Shown here: positions 10,910-21,444 of the stretch, piece after piece
Position numbering within the stretch: position 1 is the first letter of the stretch
Layout: each line of letters begins with the position of its first letter
DNA from: Cordia subcordata
Lineage: Eukaryota; Streptophyta; Magnoliopsida; Boraginales; Cordiaceae
Length of the DNA: 64,000 bases
Assembly (NCBI GenBank): GCA_028554755.1
Contig: JAPTOF010000010.1
Location: 7,352,001 to 7,416,000 of the forward strand
Direction of reading: 5' to 3'
Notes under the pieces: model-generated
What the model was told of the DNA's origin: nothing
Database searches by the model: none
The model's input: the letters and a program-made list of their open reading frames with translations, nothing else
Translations under genes and position numbers: made by a program

Positions 10910-11745
10910 ATAACTAATGATCCATCTCATGTCGCAAATAGTTATACTTTCTAAGCAAATAAGAGGGAATGATCATTTCTATAAGCTCCACCTTTTCCCT
11001 CACCATCTTTTTTCATGTTCTTGAGATAATTGTTATAGTCTTCTTTTGTCGTTTATATTTGACACTTTAAAGTAGTTGGGTCGATTTCAACCTAAGTTGT
11101 CATTGTCATTACACCATATTTAATTATTCAATTTTATTGATCATTATTTTAAAAAGGTATGTCAAATTAGTTCTTTATGTTAGTCCTCAATATTTTATAA
11201 ATATAGTTATATTAGTCCATATTATTTAATATTTAACAAAATTATTTATATTACTCTCAATTTTAAAAAAAGATGTGTAAAGAAAGTAAGGACTAATTTA
11301 GATAAGTTTTTAAAATATTTGGGGCTAATATAAATAGTTTTTTTCCAAATAATAGAAACTCATTTAATTCTTTTTGTGAAATATTGAGAATTAATATGAA
11401 TGTTTCAAATTGATCTTGTGAACTAGAAAAAACGTAAACATTATGGAGCTGAGAAGCTTGAAAGACAAAGAAAATGAGCTTTGAGACGGAAATATGAGCA
11501 CATAAAGCATAATTAGAGCCTTGTTCCTTGGTCAAAAGGCGTGCAACAAAAGAAGAATTTTTTTTTTGGTCGAAACAAAAGAAGAAAATGAAGCACGTGT
11601 CATGGGAATAAATAACACAATACTTGATTCATGCAAAACGAGAAGACAAGCACACGACAGCAAAAAAAAAAAAAAAATCAATGCAGCACTTCAAGAATTG
11701 CAAGCTGCAGCAATATATAGAAGAGTCACGAAGCACTAAGCAGCA
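10910..11745. repeat. Downstream flank shared with the DUF247 relic at 27-28 kb
   Basis: Blocks such as TTTTTTCATGTTCTTGAGAT, TCAAATTGA.CTTGTGAACT and TTGTTCCTTGGTCAAAAG recur in the same order at 28200-28990. The duplicated unit therefore extended about 0.8 kb past the gene. No coding sequence. Confidence 0.65.
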
Positions 11746-12179
11746 ATAATTATAAGTCCGAAATTACGTTATGCATGATGTTTTGGATCCTAGAGTATCA
11801 AAGTAATTGGTCCTCAAATAATTAGATATTAGACACAATTAGCCCTTTTAGTTATTTTTGTCTAAAAATTAACATTACTCAAACCAGTATAATGTAAAAA
11901 GACTAATGGTAATGTTAATTTTTCAACTGAAATAGTCCAAAAACTAAAAGTAATGTAGTAAAAGGGACCAGGATGAAAAGGCTCACCTAAATAATCCAAG
12001 AACTGAAATATCCCATGCATGTGTCATAGTTTAGAGACCTGCCGAGATATTAATCCTTATTTAATTGTGTGACAATTACTTCACTTATAAGAGAGATCAC
12101 TAGTAATTCTTTCCTTATTTTTTTTTTTAAAAGTTGCAAAATATTTTTTATACATAATAAAACCTCCCTATGTATATTT
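11746..12179. other. Intergenic DNA, nothing firmly recognised
   Basis: Phrases around 11790-12010 (AATTGGTCCTCAAATAATTAG, AGGGACCAGGATGAAAAGG) look like decayed transposon ends, but no element could be bounded. Confidence 0.35.
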
Positions 12180-12285
12180 GTCGATGATTTTTACCTCAAC
12201 TTATTCGAGAGTTTTTTTACATAAAACTCTCGTGTTTCAATCATCCACTTTCTCACTTCTATTTTAACAGCATGATATTGCTTCA

Positions 12286-12502
12286 GCTAATCTTCCCTCA
12301 GTACCATAACCTGACATTTGATTTTCTTGAGCTCTTTGCCGCAATCATAACATTGATTATTCGCATTGATTCATGACCAGGCAGTTTCACAAATTTCATG
12401 AATAAGTGTAAGTGGGCATCCACATCTTATTTGAAGTCCACCCTCTTCCCCCAGTTCTTTGAAGGAGACCATGCATGCAAATTGCTTCCTCTTGGTGAAT
12501 CC
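12286..12502 (-). pseudogene. RING-CH (RINGv) zinc-finger pseudogene, copy 1
   Basis: On the minus strand the translation shows the RING-variant pattern of plant membrane-associated E3 ubiquitin ligases. EEAICM is followed, after a frameshift, by FKELGEE, then RCGCPLTLIHEICETAW and NNQCYDCGKEL. The C-x-C, H-x2-C and C-x2-C metal ligands remain. The first C-x2-C pair is destroyed by a 4-base duplication (TGCATGCATGG), and a TGA follows the tryptophan. No start or neighbouring domain was found, so this is a decayed fragment. DNA similarity to the copy at 32950-33158 extends over about 12180-12520. It lies 1.4 kb downstream of the first DUF247 gene in convergent orientation. Confidence 0.7.
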
Positions 12503-12605
12503 TTCGTGAACATATAATCCTTTATGTTATAAATCTTAGTGGAGTGCAGTTGAAATAGAAATCTTTTGAAATGAAGAACTTTATTGAAAAATAGAAAAAC
12601 TGTTA

Positions 12606-12607
<2 letters not shown>

Positions 12608-12645
<38 letters not shown>
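12608..12645. repeat. (TA)n microsatellite
   Basis: About 17-18 TA units. A second (TA)n tract lies at about 13055-13095. Confidence 0.9.
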
Positions 12646-12649
<4 letters not shown>

Positions 12650-13055
12650 TTTGTTTAAAACAAACACTTTTCATTGATAAAACATAGATGTACAAATAAA
12701 CCAGTCAAAACTAGTCTAACAATTACTGACTTAAACCAACAATGACCCTATGATTTGATTAACAATACCAGAGCACAAGTAACCACCGCCAACTCTAGCA
12801 TTCAGAGCAAAAGATCCACATATCATCATTATAAGACATGGCACACACTTGTCAAACATCTTCCAAGAAAGTCATAAAAATGGCAACCCAAAAAACACAA
12901 ACAATAATAAAGTGAGAGACGGACTCACCATCCCAAACTCTGAAAGCTTGAAGAAAGAGGCCTAAATCTTGTAATTTGTTGTTTGTCTTTCTAATATTTA
13001 CAAACAATGTCAATTTGGTCTTTATTGTTTTAAAAGTGACCTATTTGATCTATAA

Positions 13056-13096
<41 letters not shown>

Positions 13097-13248
13097 CTAT
13101 TCAAAAGTGTTACTTTGATCCCTATTATTCAAAAGTGGCTAATTTTAAATCCCAATATTTACAAAATGTGACCTAATTAATTTCCATTTTAACTAAAAAT
13201 TGTCATGAAATGTTGACATTACTAATTAATGGAGATGAAAATTAACCT
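12646..13248. repeat. Dispersed repeat fragments and a second (TA)n tract
   Basis: The part from about 12980 to 13200 contains phrases such as TTTAAAAGTGACCTATTTGATC and AATATTTACAAAATGTG. These recur at 30890-31190 and 34380-35030, so this is a dispersed repeat of unknown class. The (TA)n run at 13055-13095 lies within it. Confidence 0.45.
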
Positions 13249-13480
13249 GGGTTAATTCCCTATGGTCTCTAAACTATGGCCTTTTGGACAATTTGACATC
13301 AAACTACAAAACTGTGATTTTTAATCTCTAAGCTATTGGCAATTGAATATGTGAAAAAAAGGTCAATTGAACCAATATGTCTAATTATTATAGTTTAGGG
13401 ACTAAAAGACATACTTTGATAACTTAATGACTAAATTGTTCCAAGAATCATATTTCAGGGACCATAAGATGTATTAACCC
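13249..13480. mobile_element. Small inverted-repeat element
   Basis: The left end starts GGGTTAATTCCCTATGGTC and the right end in reverse starts GGGTTAATACATCTTATGGTC. The similarity continues for 50-60 bp through CTAAACTAT / CTGAAATAT and ACAATTT blocks. No clear target duplication was found. Confidence 0.55.
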
Positions 13481-13668
13481 TGAAACATGTTTACAATTTT
13501 TTAAAAGAGGAAAATTGTTTTTCATTTTCAACAAATGAACACATTTTCCAAGTTTTCCAACAAAAGAAAAAAAAAAGAATTACAATTTCTTTAAAAAAAC
13601 TAGAGTTAAAAGATACAATACAATTTTCTATAATTAAACAAAGCATATGGATCAAGTGGGTCACTTAT

Positions 13669-13805
13669 AGAGGATATAATAGAGGATAGTCAAGTGGTTG
13701 AGATTATCTCTCTTAGGAGTGATGTCTAGGGTTTAAATTCATAAGGAAAGAGAGCTTAAGTTGGGAGTGAAGAGATAAAAAACAAAAAAAAAAAGAAAGA
13801 AAAAA
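13669..13805 (+). mobile_element. tRNA-derived SINE
   Basis: Box A-like GATAGTCAAGTGGTTGAG and box B-like GGGTTTAAATTC are spaced as in plant SINEs, and the unit ends in an A-rich tail (AAAAACAAAAAAAAAAAG). Related to the fragment at 8219. Confidence 0.6.
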
Positions 13806-14154
13806 ATATTTTACTTTAAAATAATATAGAGTAAAACTGATAGTTTTTTAAACAATAAACCGTTTGTCGATTCTCCCAGCAGCCATTCATGACTTTCTTC
13901 TTTATCAGTTTCCTTTTCACAAAATGGCGACCTGATCACCAAGCATGAAGAAAATGCCAAAAACTGTAAAAAATGAGAAGGGCTAAATCAAACACATACT
14001 CCTTAAATTATCCAATAAATCTCATTTAAGTCGGATTTTTTTATCTATAGTAATTTCATGTCCATATATTTTTCACTTTTACCAATTCAGTCTTCTAGGA
14101 ATTAGATTATTCGAATATAAGTTAATTATAGTATTAGACGAAAATTGACATGTC
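13806..14154. other. Intergenic DNA, nothing recognised
   Basis: No supported feature. Confidence 0.4.
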
Positions 14155-14375
14155 AATTTTTCTTCCTTAAAATAAAAATGAGATTTATTAAATATTGAAG
14201 GCCCACTTAGGCTAGCTAGTTGTCCTTAGAAGAGATAATAAAGACAAAGTCAATAAATTGACAAATCAAGCCACCTTGAGGCCCATACTAACTCGTACAA
14301 TTCAACCGAAGACTTCTGCAAGACTTGGAGTTGGAGCTAACACCAATGACAATAGTGTCATCTTCGCCGTTGGAT
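14155..14375. repeat. Tandem duplication, copy 1 (uninterrupted)
   Basis: This segment, marked by TATTGAAGGCCCACTTAGGC and CAAGCCACCTTGAGGCCCAT, is repeated about 400 bp downstream. There the copia element has split it into 14556-14634 and 20610-20745. It therefore shows the site before insertion. Confidence 0.8.
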
Positions 14376-14634
14376 CCCTCATTTAGTGACTAACGGAACA
14401 AACGAATTCCACAAAATTTTTAAGAATTTATTTAAAAATTTAAATTTCTGTACTTATTGGAAACAGTATTTTAGAATATAAAATTCATATAAAAATGTAA
14501 GATCGAAAATCGTCATATATATTGTTCCAATAATATTATTTGATTAGCAATTATTTCAACTTTTTCTCAATAAAATAAAATGAGATTTATTAAATATTGA
14601 AGGCCCACTTAGGCTAGTTGTCCCTAGAAGAAAT

Positions 14635-14970
14635 TGTTGGGGAAAAAACATGCAAATACGAAGAATACGAGAAGAAATAACGGACACAAGGAGAATTACG
14701 TGGTTCGGCTTTAAAGCCTACGTCCACGGGCAGTAGAGAATAATTCTATTATTGATCATGAATGCTACAAGGCTCTCACTTTGGTTTCTCTCTCACACAT
14801 AACATAATGAGTATTGCCACATATTTATAGTGCAAAGGTTTCCTAAACCTATTAAGCAGAAAAGGCAACTAATTAATTATGTGCTACAAAAGGTAACAAG
14901 CGAATAAGGTAATATGCTAACAAGGAAATCTGTTATTCTTGTTGCCCAAGAATACGGGCCACATTCAACA
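14635..14970 (-). repeat. 3' LTR of the copia element
   Basis: On the plus strand it runs from TGTTGGGGAAAAAAC to ACATTCAACA. It matches 20269-20604 along its full length. Confidence 0.95.
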
Positions 14971-15041
14971 AATCTCCACCTTGGCACGTATTCGCTCCAA
15001 TCAATACACCATCATCCCTGCAGCCAATTGCCTCCAAGAGC

Positions 15042-16517
15042 TCAATGCTCCGCACCGCAAATAGTAACCAAGTCCAAGCAATGCTTAAACTTGCTGACTG
15101 GAACCACCTTAGTCATCATATCTGCGGGATTCTCATGGGTAGATATCTTCTGCACCGATATGATTCCTTGTGATACAACATCTCTGATAAAATGATATCT
15201 GATATCAATGTGTTTAGTTCTCTCATGATACATCTGATTCTTCGTCAGATAGATTGCACTTTGGCTATCACAAAAGACTGTACTTGTATCTTGCTGCAGT
15301 CCAAGATCACGAACCAAGGCTTGTAACCACATGGCCTCCTTCACAGCTTCTGTAATTGCCATGTACTCCGCTTCAGTAGTCGACAATGCCATAGTAGACT
15401 GTAATGTCGCTTTCCAACTAATAGCACATCCAGAGAGAGTAAACACGTAACCCGTCAGAGATCTTCTCTTACCAAGGTCACCCGCAAAGTCTGAATCACA
15501 ATAACCCACCAACCTCGCGCAATATCCAGTCATCTTGTTAAACAGTAAACCTACATTTGCAGTGCCACGCAAATATCTCATTATCCATTTTATCGCTTCC
15601 CAGTGTGTTTTCCCAGGTGATGCCATATACCTGCTCACAACACTAACTGCATGTGAAATATCAGGTCGAGTGCACACCATAGCATACATCAAGCTACCAA
15701 CAGCACTCGAGTATGGAACATGAGACATATGCTCCACCTCCTCCTCAGTTTTAGGTGACAAATCTGCAGACAACTTGAAATGAGCAGCAAGCGGCACACT
15801 CATAGGCTTAGCTTTAAGCATCTCGAAACGCTCCAGCACCTTCTCAATATAACTCTGTTGAGACAAGAACAGCTTCCCAGCATTTTTATATCTGTGAATC
15901 TCCATGCCAAGAATCTTCTTTGCTGCTGCAAGATCCTTCATCTCAAACTCATCACCTAGCTGCTTCTTTAATTCGTCGATTGTAGACATGCTTTTAGCAG
16001 TAATAAGCATGTCATCGACATACAACAACAAGTACATAAACGAACCATCTGGAAGCCTTTTGAGATACACACAGCTGTCATAAGCACTCCTTGTGTATCC
16101 AGCACCTACCATGAATGTGTCAAATCTCTTATACCATTGCCGAGGTGACTGCTTCAACCCATACAAGGACTTCTTCAGTTTGCAAACATGGTTCTCCTTA
16201 CCAGGAACTATATACCCATCCGGTTGATTCATGTAAATTTGCTCTTCAAGATCACCATGCAAAAATGCCGTTTTCACATCTAGCTGCTCAAGCTCTAAGT
16301 CATGAAGAGCAACCAAGGCAAGTAAAACTCTGATAGAACTATGCTTCACAACCGGAGAGAACACTTCATTGAAGTCAACACCCTCCCTTTGTGTATAGCC
16401 TTTTGCCACCAATCGTGCCTTGTACCGAGGACCGTCAACACCTAGAGTACCTTCCTTTTTCTTGTAAACCTATTTGCAACCGACAACTCGCTGTCCCTTA
16501 GGCAATTCAACAAGCTC
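15042..16517 (-). pseudogene. copia reverse transcriptase and RNase H region
   Basis: The frame from 16412 down to 15042 gives 456 residues. It contains [13 protein letters not shown] at the start, [13 protein letters not shown] around 43-55, the catalytic YVDD at 131-134, and RNase H motifs including CDSDFAG and STTEAEYMA, ending after a [12 protein letters not shown] block. Upstream in the same frame, [19 protein letters not shown] belongs to the same domain but is cut off by TAG at 16470-16472 and TGA at 16518-16520. Both are consistent with former tryptophan codons. The enzyme core itself looks undamaged, but it cannot be reached from gag in one frame. Confidence 0.92.
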
Positions 16518-16815
16518 TCATGTTTGACTCTTATGAAGAGACTCAATCTCCTCACTCATGGCCCCCACCAACTGAGCAGAATCTATCCCAGATATGGCCT
16601 CTTTGTATGAATTCGGCTCATGTCCTTCAATTGTTTTGGCAATAGTCAAAGCATAAGCAACAAGATCAGCGTATCCGTACCTTTGAGGCTCTCTAATCTG
16701 TCTCCTTTCTCGCCCAGTGGCAATGCTGTACTTCTGTTGTTCAGGCACATTTTGATCATGTACCTCAGTTGGTTGAGTCGGCTGAATTTGGCGGCTAGAT
16801 GGAACATTTGGAACA

Positions 16816-17745
16816 TCAGCAAATACCTCCACTTGCATCTTTGACACCGTGGTCTAAACCAGTTACCGCTTTCTTCTTTTCTTGGTCTAATAAAGCAGAC
16901 TCATTGAATATGACATCCCTGCTGATGAGGAAACCTGGAGACTTTGGATCTGTGCACCACAACCTGTAACCTTTCCTCTCGGACACATAGCCTAGAAATA
17001 TGCATTTCTTTGCCCGCGGCTCCAACTTGCCATCCTTCACGTGAGCGTATGCAGGGCAACCGAACACCCTCAATCGAGAGTAGTCAGCAGGCTTACCAGA
17101 CCATAACTCAAAAGGAGTTTTCAATTCAATAGCTTTGGATGGAGACCTATTCACCAAGTAGCATGCCGTATTGACAGCTTCAGCCCAAAAGTCTTGACTC
17201 AAACCAGATTGGGAGAGCATATAACGAGCTCTCTCCACCAGAGTTCTATTCATGCGTTCTGCAACTCCATTCTGTTGTGGTGTCCCTACACATGTGCGGT
17301 GTCTCACAATGCCATGTTTCCTGCAGAACTCATCAAACTCTTTATTGCAATATTCCAACCCATTGTCAGTCCTAAGACGCTTAATTTGTTTACCAGTCTG
17401 CTTCTCAATCAACGTCTTCCACTCGACAAATGTTGGAAACGCCTCATCTTTAGTTTTCAAGAAGTATACCCACACCATCCGAGAGTATGCATCAATGAAA
17501 GTGATGTAATACCTGGCACCTTTCTTGGAAGGGATTTTATTAGGACCTCAAAGATCAGAATGAATATAATCAAGTATGCCTTTGGTGTTCTCCTGCCCCT
17601 TGCTGAACTTCACCCTGGTTTGCTTTCCAAAGACACAATGCTCACAGAATTCAAGCTTTCCAGTTCTTTGTCCACAAAGTAAATCCCTCTTACTCAGCTC
17701 GATCAGTCCCCTCTCGCTCATATGGCCCAACCTTTTGTGCCACAA
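16816..17745 (-). pseudogene. copia integrase region
   Basis: It starts with the zinc-binding pre-integrase block (WHKRLGHMS ... CEHCVFGKQ, an HHCC finger), followed by the catalytic core. The acidic triad is visible as the D of HSDL, the D of RTDNGLEYC and the E of NGVAERMNRT. A TGA at 17548-17550 replaces the usual tryptophan after HSDL. The region is separated from protease by TAG at 17746-17748. Near 16816-16847 the frame shifts into a 109-residue segment (16518-16847) that links integrase to reverse transcriptase. Confidence 0.9.
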
Positions 17746-19001
17746 CTATATAGTGTCATTATTACTCTCCTCGGATGTAATAGCTACAACACCTGTAACT
17801 GTACTACCTTGAAGGACATATAGGCCGCCAGTCAAGTTCCCTTTTAAAAGCACAATTGCACCTTTGGTCACCTTTAAGACACCATTCTCACTTTGGAATT
17901 TGTATCCATGAGAATCTAAATGCCCAAGAGAAATCAAGTTTTTCTTCAGCTCCGGTACATGCCAACACTCGAGAGATCTTGTAATACCATCAAACATCTT
18001 GATATTTACGATGCCCATTCTCTCCATCTTCAACGAAAGATCATTGCCTAGAAAGACTTTCCCTTCTCTTTTGGAATAAGAAGAGAACCAGTCGCGCCTA
18101 GGACACATATGGAACATTGCACCAGTATCAAGAATCCATTGATTATGCCACTGTAATCCACTCACAGTCAAAACTTCCCCGGTACTACTCGAGTTATCTC
18201 CATCACTGTCAGCATGCTCTACCACATTAGCTGAATTCTCTACCTTTTTCTTTCCCTTTTTTAGTTTTGGATATTCTTTCTTAATATGACCCTTTTCACC
18301 ACACTCAAAACAACGTAGTTTCCTTGCTCTTGATTTTGACCTTGACTTGCTTTTCTTTCTATCCAAAGATCCCCCTCTATTCTTCGATCTCCCTCTACTC
18401 ATTAAACCTTCCCCATGAACTTCTTCCCTATGTCCTGGAATATGTGTTTGAAGATCCTTCGATTTTAATGAAGTAATCACATCTTCAAAGGTAATTTTAT
18501 CCCTCCCGTACAACATAGTGTCCACAAAGTTCATATATGAAGGCGGTAAGGAGCATAATACGATCATAGCTTGATCTTCGTCATCAATCTTAACACCCAC
18601 ATCCTTCAAAGCAATAAAACAAGAGGTAAACTCATCAAGGTGTTGTTTTAGTGAGGTACCTTCTTTCATTCTAAGATGATACAATCGCTTCTTCGAGTAG
18701 AGGCGATTTTTGAGAGATTTAGATGCATACAATTCCACCAAAGTATTCCAAGCCTCAACTGCTGTCATCTTCTCAGCAATCTCTAGCAATACTTCATTTG
18801 TCACGGACATATGTATTGCACTCAAGGCTTTCGCTTCGAGTTCTTCTCTCACTGCTGGTTCCGTCTTTTCCGGGATCACTTTTTCAATGACTTTCCAAAG
18901 TTCTTGCATTGTCATAAATGCCTTGAATCTGATCCTCCAAAAACTGAGACTCATTCTCCGTCAAACTTCTTGATTTCAAACTTTCCACCTGTGGAAGACA
19001 T
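17746..19001 (-). pseudogene. copia gag and protease region
   Basis: The probable gag ATG is at 18999-19001 (MSSTGGKFEIKKFDGE). A frameshift near 18955 then puts SFWRIRFKAFM in another frame, so gag is broken 16 codons in. The 402-codon frame down to 17746 carries the gag body and a basic RS-rich stretch. Its zinc knuckle (CFECGEKGHIKKEYP) has tyrosine where the last cysteine should be. The aspartic protease site WILDTGAMFHM follows. The frame ends at a TAG before the integrase block. Confidence 0.9.
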
Positions 19002-19094
19002 CTTCGTTTGCACAAAACTCACACTTCGGGATGGAATTTGGCTCAATGGATCGCAAAAACGGATTCATCACGTCGAAAAACCTTAGGAACACCC

Positions 19095-19310
19095 CTGGTC
19101 AACACCGGTCAAAGTCAAACCTATTGGTCAAAGTCAACACCGTCCCTAAACACGTACTTCGGAGCAAAATCTGGAAAAATAGAGCCCAAAAACGGACTCA
19201 GCACATCGAAAAACATGGGGTAAAGCTTTGGTCAAACCCGGTCAACCCTCGGTTAATGGTTAACGGTCAAAGTCAACCTCGGTCAAACCCCGGTCAACGC
19301 GGTCAAACTA
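19095..19310 (-). promoter_or_regulatory. Cluster of TTGAC (W-box core) motifs in the copia leader
   Basis: On the plus strand GTCAA occurs about 12 times in about 215 bp, mostly within GGTCAA. In the element's own orientation these read TTGAC, often TTGACC, the core bound by WRKY transcription factors. The cluster lies between the 5' LTR and gag. A role in stress-induced transcription is inference; it could be a simple repeat of the leader. Confidence 0.45.
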
Positions 19311-20268
19311 GTCCTTTTTTTTTTTGTTTCCTGGACTGGGCCTAAATTCAAAAATAAAAACTCTTTTCTTTTCTTTTTCCTCTTAGGCTATACCCAAAGC
19401 CTAAGCCTAAAGAAAAATTTTCCTTCTTATTTTGGAAACTACCCAAGCCCAACACACAAAAAAAAACTTTCAGACCCAAAACAAAAAAAAAAAACAAACC
19501 CGGTCCAGCTAATACCAAACCCACCCTAAGACAAAACCAAACTCGAACCCAACAACCAAACCCGACCTAAAAATAAAACCAAATACCCGAAATCAAAATC
19601 AGAAAAAAACCGGCCCGCTTAAGCAAAACCACCAACCCGCGGACCTTGTCTTCTCTACCCGGTTTCGAACCAAACAAATAGCACGACCCGCCCGGTCAAA
19701 GCTCACGTCTCCGGCCACCAACGTCGACGCCGAGCATAGCAATCTTCTCCCCGTCGGCCGGCGACCTTGCCGGTCCCGTTAAATCACTATTGCGCTCACT
19801 GGTAAGCCCCACCGCCGCCAAGCTCGAAGACGAGAATTCTAAGCTCGCACCTCCAATGGCAACACTCAATCTGGCCCACAATACTTCGCGTTGTCTATAC
19901 TAGATTGATCCCCGTCGAGCGCAGAACTCAATAACGCAGTTCAATTGCCAATATTTACGCCGGAGAATTGACCGCGACCACCAAGAAACCCGCGACCTTT
20001 CGAGTTTTGAAAAAACGTGATTCTGGTCACCAATGCTCGACGTAAATATTGTCAATCAATTCCTCTCGATGAGAGGAAACTTTTGGTACCAATATTGTGC
20101 AATTTCGTTAATGAAAAAGTGAGCTTCAATTTTTGGTAGCAAACGATGGTTTAAGGCTTTGTTTGGCTTGAAGCTTATTTGGTTTCACAGAGCACTGTTT
20201 GGTTGAGCTTTAATTGAGTTTTGGTTTTCCTCGCAGCGGATTAATACCCACAGCTCTAGATATCAGTT
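19311..20268 (-). other. 5' leader of the copia element
   Basis: Non-coding, with C-rich runs (CCAAACCCG type) around 19480-19640 and a less AT-rich part at 19640-20000. The primer-binding site adjoins the 5' LTR at about 20250-20268. Confidence 0.6.
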
Positions 20269-20604
20269 TGTTGGGGAAAAAACATGTTAACACGAAGAAT
20301 ATGAGAAGAAATAACGGATACAAGGAGAATTACGTGGTTCGGCTTTAAAGCCTACGTCCACGGGCAGCAGAGAATAATTCTATTATTGATCACGAATGCT
20401 ATAAGGCTCTCACTTTGGTTTTTCTCTCACACATAACATAATGAGTATTGCCACATATTTATAGTGCAAAGGTTTCCTAAACCTATTAAACAGAAAAGGC
20501 AACTAATTAATTATGTGCTACAAAAGGTAATAAGCGAATAAGGTAATATGCTAACAAGGAAATCTGCTATTCTTGTTGCCCAAGAATATGGGCCACATTC
20601 AACA
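20269..20604 (-). repeat. 5' LTR of the copia element
   Basis: The pair of the LTR at 14635-14970, same length, with substitutions scattered along it. Confidence 0.95.
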
Positions 20605-20609
20605 GAAAT

Positions 20610-20790
20610 AATAAAAACAAAAGCAACAAATTGACAAATCATGCCACCTTGAGGCCCATGCTAACTTGTCCAATTCAACGGAAAACTTCTGCAAGACTTG
20701 GAGTTGGAGCTAGAATCAATGGCAATAGTGTCATGGTCGGCAATCTTGCCTCTTATAAGTTCATTCTGGTAAGGAAAGAGTGACCTACGA
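20610..20790. repeat. Tandem duplication, copy 2, right part
   Basis: Continues the segment interrupted by the copia element; compare CCACCTTGAGGCCCATGC and GACTTGGAGTTGGAGCTA with 14270-14345. Confidence 0.8.
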
Positions 20791-20845
20791 AGAGGTTCCT
20801 AGGAATATTGGGCAACGTAACCTTGTTCAGGTGAGTTTCTCTTGG
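20791..20845 (+). pseudogene. Relic of the DUF247 first-exon block
   Basis: GAAGAGGTTCCTAGGAATATTGGGCAAC ends at CAG|GTGAGT. It resembles the proposed first exons at 8431 and 39954, but ATG is replaced (AGG). A second similar relic follows at 21481. Confidence 0.45.
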
Positions 20846-20862
20846 TCTATATTTTGAATCAA

Positions 20863-21166
20863 CGAAAATGATACAATTAATGGTACCACAATTTTCGACT
20901 TTTGAATTGCTAAAATAGGTTATTCAAAAGCCAAATTTTGACCAGCGCCAATTTCGGGTTGGCACCCTTCATTAAAATCTTACAATTGAAGGGTGCTAAT
21001 TTCGGCTTTTAAATAGCCGATTTTGGCTATTCAAAAACCAAAATTGGCACGTTTCTCACGATGCATTCAACTTGGTCAAAATTTGGCTTTTGAATAGCCT
21101 ATTCCGGCCCTTCAAAACCTGAAATAGTGGTATCGTTAATTGCATCATTTTTGTTGATTCAAAAGC
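20863..21166. mobile_element. Foldback (long inverted repeat) element
   Basis: The left arm TTTTGAATCAACGAAAATG and the right arm in reverse TTTTGAATCAACAAAAATG stay alignable for about 100 bp, including a shared TATTCAAAAGCCAAATTTTG block. The interior consists of further inverted TTTTGAATAGCC motifs. No protein. Confidence 0.6.
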
Positions 21167-21444
21167 CAAAAAGGCTACTTTTTAAAAATTATTTCAAAAC
21201 AAGGCTATTTTTGTTATAAATTTCAAATTTTTAGTCATTTTTTAAAAAAAATCCCTGCTAGCTAGTCATAGTTTTTAAAATTTATGTGATTGTGCCGCGT
21301 GAAAAAGAATTCCATTAAAATTTAAAGTATAATGCATGCGAGTGTGTGTGTTTTTAAATTCGCTCGAGGACTTGAAACCCTGTTGTAAAGGTTGTTTCTT
21401 TTCTCTTCAGCGAAATCAATCTTGCTTACTTAACCCAAAAAATA

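Larger units (their letters stand above)
14635..20604 (-). mobile_element. Complete Ty1/copia retrotransposon, mutated coding region
   Basis: Two 336-bp LTRs (TG...CA) bound the element, with a perfect 5-bp target duplication GAAAT at 14630-14634 and 20605-20609. Order on the minus strand: 5' LTR, a primer site resembling initiator methionine tRNA (GATATCTAGAGC beside 20268), a leader of about 1.27 kb, gag, protease, integrase, reverse transcriptase, RNase H, a purine tract (AAGGTGGAGATT) and the 3' LTR. This gag-PR-INT-RT-RH order defines Ty1/copia. I counted about 13 differences between the LTRs, nearly all transitions, so the insertion is fairly recent. Stop codons and frameshifts make it non-autonomous. 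Confidence 0.95.
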
